Position numbers and translations under genes: made by a program. From Planococcus sp. APC 4015 (GTDB lineage Bacteria > Actinomycetota > Actinomycetes > Actinomycetales > Microbacteriaceae): DNA of 64,000 nt. The stretch is taken from positions 62,001 to 126,000 of the forward strand of contig JASDDH010000003.1 in the NCBI GenBank assembly GCA_030407505.1, read 5' to 3'. Shown here one piece after another: positions 61,190 through 64,000 of the stretch; the first letter of the stretch is position 1; every line of letters starts with the position of its first letter. Under the pieces are notes generated by a model. It did no database searches, had not been told where the DNA came from, and saw only the letters and a program-made list of their open reading frames with translations.

Positions 61190-62221
61190 ATGCGTCTTCC
61201 TCTCGCCGCCCGGGCCCGCCTGGCGCTTCCCGTCATCGCTCTTGTCGCCGTACTCGCGGCCTGCGCGCCCGAGCCGGTGGCAGCGCCGTCGCCGTCTGCG
61301 ACGCCGCATCCGACGGTCGTGCCGGCAGCGGTCGTCTCGCACGGGCCGGTTCCGACCGTCACGCCGACGGCGGTCCCGTCGCCCGAGCCGACGCTCGACG
61401 AGTGTGCTGAGGGCAGCCTGCTGGCGATCTGGGCGCACTACGACGATGACCTGATCTTCGGCCACAGCCGAGTGACCGAGGCTCTCGAGCAGGGGTGGTG
61501 CGTCACCGTCGCCTACCTGTCGGCGGGGGATGCAGGTAAGGGGGTCGACTACTCACTCGGACGCGAGAAGGGCATCCGCGACGCCTACGACCGGCTGCGC
61601 GGTTATGACGGGCAGTGGTCGGAGCGCACCGACATCCTCAACACGGGGGTGACGGTCGAGGAATGGCGTCCGGCATCCGACCCGCGTCTCCTGCTGCTGT
61701 CGTTTCGGCTCGTCGACGGAAACCTGGATGGCAGCGGCTTCGAGAGCATGGGCTACGAAAGCCTCGCCAAACTCGCCGCCGGGCAGATCCCGACCGTCCG
61801 AGATGTCGACGGTCCGGAGGAGCTCACGATGGACCAGATCACTCATTCGCTGGTGGAGGTCATCGGCGACGCGAACCCGAGCGCTGTCCTCACCGGGATG
61901 CCGGCCGAGGCGGGCGACCTGTCGAGCAGCGACCATTCCGACCATCGCACCGTCGCGTCCTTCGCGAGAGCGTCGTGGACGAGCGCGGGCATCGACCCCG
62001 CGCTGGTCGTCTACGCGATCGGCTACCAGACGGCGGACTACGACGTGAACGTGCAGGGCGACGAGCTCGCCCGCAAAGTCGATGTCTTCTCGGCTTACGC
62101 CGTCAACGACTCCGTCACGGCGCAGTGCGTGGATCTGAACTCATGCCTCGGTCTGCGGTTCTTCGGACCCCTCCTCCAGCGCGAGTACGCCCAGTACGCC
62201 GTCGATGTACCACTCCCGTGA
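61190..62221 (+). CDS. Lipoprotein with PIG-L-like deacetylase domain
   Basis: 343 aa. Lipoprotein signal with lipobox VLAAC (Cys25) and a 40-residue Pro/Thr/Val linker. The domain has AIWAHYDDDLIFG, a variant of the PIG-L metal motif AHPDDE, and the second motif SDHSDHRTV. Members remove acetyl groups from N-acetyl sugars such as GlcNAc-inositol. Pro-to-Tyr and Glu-to-Asp changes in the first motif leave activity open. GAAGGA precedes the ATG. Confidence 0.85.
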   Translation: MRLPLAARARLALPVIALVAVLAACAPEPVAAPSPSATPHPTVVPAAVVSHGPVPTVTPTAVPSPEPTLDECAEGSLLAIWAHYDDDLIFGHSRVTEALEQGWCVTVAYLSAGDAGKGVDYSLGREKGIRDAYDRLRGYDGQWSERTDILNTGVTVEEWRPASDPRLLLLSFRLVDGNLDGSGFESMGYESLAKLAAGQIPTVRDVDGPEELTMDQITHSLVEVIGDANPSAVLTGMPAEAGDLSSSDHSDHRTVASFARASWTSAGIDPALVVYAIGYQTADYDVNVQGDELARKVDVFSAYAVNDSVTAQCVDLNSCLGLRFFGPLLQREYAQYAVDVPLP

Positions 62222-62328
62222 TCAGGGCGGTTCGCCCGAGGCCTGGTCACTTCGCACAGTCGGGATCGCCTCGGCGCTCGGCATCCTGATATGACAGGCA
62301 GCGCGTCCGTGCTGCCGAAAGGGGAATC

Positions 62329-62751
62329 ATGAACACGGCCACCGCCGCCATCGAACCATCCATCATCGTGCTCTCGATTCTCGGGTCGATCGCCTCGTAC
62401 GCGTTCTACGGGTTCGCGGTCTCCTCCATCTTCAAGAAGGCCGGGCTCGCGGTTTGGCCGGCGTGGGTGCCGGTCTTCAACGTGTGGCGTCTGCTGCAGC
62501 TCGGTGGACAGAAGGGATGGTGGGTGCTGGTCGGGCTGATCCCGATCGTCGGAACCCTGGTCTATCTGGTCTTCTTGATCATGGCGGGCATCAACATCCA
62601 GACCGGCTTCGGCAAGCCTGGGGTGTTCTATCTGCTCGCACTGCTCCTGACGCCGGCGTGGTACGGAATCCTGGCGTGGGATGGTTCACGGTGGAATCCC
62701 CGGCATGTGCCCGTGGTCCCGGCATCCGGTCTGGCCTCATCGGTGTCCTGA
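62329..62751 (+). CDS. DUF5684-type small membrane protein
   Basis: 140 aa, four predicted helices. The segment IFKKAGLAVWPAWVPVFNVW and then LLQLGGQKGWWVLVGLIP, followed by INIQTGFGKPGVFYLL, are typical of this family, whose function is unknown. AAAGGGGAA precedes the ATG. TGATG overlap with the DUF998 gene implies coupled expression. Confidence 0.87.
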   Translation: MNTATAAIEPSIIVLSILGSIASYAFYGFAVSSIFKKAGLAVWPAWVPVFNVWRLLQLGGQKGWWVLVGLIPIVGTLVYLVFLIMAGINIQTGFGKPGVFYLLALLLTPAWYGILAWDGSRWNPRHVPVVPASGLASSVS

Positions 62752-63335
62752 TGACTGCCGCCGCGGTACTTCTTCTCGTGGGGACGGGCATCACCCTCGT
62801 GAGCCTGATCGTGGTTCATCTGCTGCCCACCGGGTTGAATCCGCTGCGGGATCCGGTCAGCCAGTACGGCATCACCCGGTATCGGGGCTGGTACTGGTCC
62901 GCCGCGGCGGGAGCCGCGCTGGCCGGCGTCGGCGGTGCCGTCTTCTTCGCACCCACCTCGTCCACCATCGCGATCGTGACGGTCGTGCTGCTGGTGATGT
63001 TCGCCGTGGCCCGTGCACTGATCGGGTTCTTTCCGATGGATGCGCCGGAGCGTGCCGCGACCCGCGCGGGCCGACTGCACAACCTCCTCGCCACGGCCGC
63101 CTTCGCGTCTGTCACGGCAGCCGCCTTCACCGGCGCCGGCGCACTCCGCGACGCCGGGTTTGCGGACGCGTCGGTGTGGTCGACGGTCTGCGGCGCGATC
63201 ATGGCGCTCGGTACCGTCGGGCTGATCCTCGCGACCCGCGCGGGACTGAGAGCGTTCTTCGGTCTGGCAGAGCGCCTGATCTACGTCGGCTTCCTCGCCT
63301 GGTTCGTACTCCTCGCAGTGCTTGCGCTGTCCTGA
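62751..63335 (+). CDS. DUF998-family membrane protein
   Basis: 194 aa, six predicted helices. Family features: TGLNPLRDPVSQYGITRYR after helix 1, ALIGFFPMDAPERAATRAGR with the following LHNL, and the C-terminal AERLIYVGFLAWFVLL. Function unknown. A truncated relative lies at 32308-32449 after tRNA-Ser(GCU). Confidence 0.9.
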   Translation: MTAAAVLLLVGTGITLVSLIVVHLLPTGLNPLRDPVSQYGITRYRGWYWSAAAGAALAGVGGAVFFAPTSSTIAIVTVVLLVMFAVARALIGFFPMDAPERAATRAGRLHNLLATAAFASVTAAAFTGAGALRDAGFADASVWSTVCGAIMALGTVGLILATRAGLRAFFGLAERLIYVGFLAWFVLLAVLALS

Positions 63336-63401
63336 GAAGTCGAAACTCCACCGCGTCGCCTCGAACGGCCATCCGACGGTCGCGTGGTGTGCGAGCGCCT
63401 C

Positions 63402-64000
63402 TCAGCTCGCCCGAGCGAGTCGATCGTCGACCCAGTCGAAGATCCGCTGCGCGGCGAGGCCACGCGCCATCGGCTCGCAATGGCCGTCTGCGCCTTCTTC
63501 TGCGGTGAAACGCACGACGGTGGAGACGGAGGCAGTGAGCGCCGCGAGCGCCTCCGACTGCCCCGGCCAGAACTGCTCGTGATCGGGACTCGTGATCATG
63601 AGCGGCGTCGTGATTCTCGAGGCGACGTCCCGCAGGTCGTAGGTGCGCACGGCGGTCACCGTGTCGGCGTAGCCCGTGGTTCCATACGGGCGCGCGCGGA
63701 AACGCCATGTCTGCGCCGCACCGGGGGAGACCTTCATCCCCAGCGCCATGTCACGGTCGAACGCATCGCGGTGGCCGTCGTCCAGCATCGTGAGGAGCGA
63801 CTTCGGGACGTGCGACGTCCAGGATGCCGAGACGTCGACGATGCCGGGGTCGGTGACCGCTGCGGCGAAGCGGTGCTCGAAGGCGAGCGCGCGTGCGACC
63901 CAATAGCCGCCCTGACTGATTCCGTAGAGCGCGATGCGGGTCGGATCGACCCCCTGCATCCGGCTGACGAAGTCGTACACCGGCGTCAGGACGTTCTCCC
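63402..64000 (-). CDS. Alpha/beta hydrolase (5' end outside window)
   Basis: At least 199 residues, open to the window edge. Nucleophile elbow IALYGISQGGYWVARALAFE (Ser in GISQG), acid region PLMITSPDHEQFWPGQSE, and catalytic His in GADGHCEPMARG. Resembles the dienelactone hydrolase/FrsA-like group of serine hydrolases. Convergent with the DUF998 gene. Confidence 0.87.
   Translation of the reverse strand, partial: ENVLTPVYDFVSRMQGVDPTRIALYGISQGGYWVARALAFEHRFAAAVTDPGIVDVSASWTSHVPKSLLTMLDDGHRDAFDRDMALGMKVSPGAAQTWRFRARPYGTTGYADTVTAVRTYDLRDVASRITTPLMITSPDHEQFWPGQSEALAALTASVSTVVRFTAEEGADGHCEPMARGLAAQRIFDWVDDRLARAS

Overview
The window is GC-rich, gene-dense actinobacterial chromosome, most like Microbacterium or a close Microbacteriaceae relative. 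The reasons are the many GTG starts, the ATGA stop/start overlaps, sugar ABC transporters encoded without their own ATPase, tandem LCP proteins, and small proteins of a type I associate with this family (37.6-38.6 kb). The genus is an inference. No rRNA genes, CRISPR array, intact insertion sequence or phage genes were seen.

1-32 kb looks like core and sugar-metabolism sequence. Locus one (1-8483) has a solute-binding protein cut by the window edge, two permeases, a convergent AraC regulator, a large DUF5107/TPR protein and a cellulase-like glycosidase. Next come phosphoglucomutase (pgm) and prephenate dehydratase (pheA). Locus two (11.5-21.3 kb) is a galactoside operon: GH42 beta-galactosidase, two permeases, binding protein, GH36 alpha-galactosidase and probably an LLM flavin oxidoreductase. 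A LacI regulator diverges from it, with two operator-like palindromes in the shared promoter. After that: a PhyH dioxygenase/AraC pair, photolyase (phrB), a lipid kinase, serS with an overlapping HAD phosphatase, tRNA-Ser(UGA), two tandem LCP cell-wall ligases, an M23 lipoprotein and tRNA-Ser(GCU).

32-46 kb, starting right after tRNA-Ser(GCU), is accessory in character. It holds a truncated DUF998 remnant, a secreted Ig-repeat protein, a TetR/CocE-hydrolase pair around a perfect operator palindrome, a deacetylase-like secreted protein, two paralogous small proteins, a patch of decayed genes at 39.6-40.4 kb, a MerR regulator with a MerR-type promoter before a SnoaL-like gene, an S51 peptidase, a macrolide-type glycosyltransferase, a BBE-type flavoprotein and a LuxR regulator.

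46.8-56.2 kb is the most striking part: a compact hypoxia/redox-stress cluster resembling the mycobacterial DevR/DosR dormancy regulon. It encodes a DoxX protein, a P1-type ATPase (frameshifted here), a double-domain universal stress protein, a two-GAF histidine kinase, a DevR-like response regulator, a PNPOx-like protein, a flavodoxin-like protein and a SulP transporter. Five copies of GGGACCTTYGGC, oriented toward the genes, precede the transcription units, so the cluster seems to carry both its own two-component system and its own set of target sites.

56.2-64 kb contains an alpha/beta hydrolase-MFS operon divergent from a MarR regulator, an SRPBCC protein divergent from TetR-SnoaL with two perfect palindromes 42 bp apart, a PIG-L-like lipoprotein, a DUF5684/DUF998 membrane pair and an alpha/beta hydrolase cut by the window edge.
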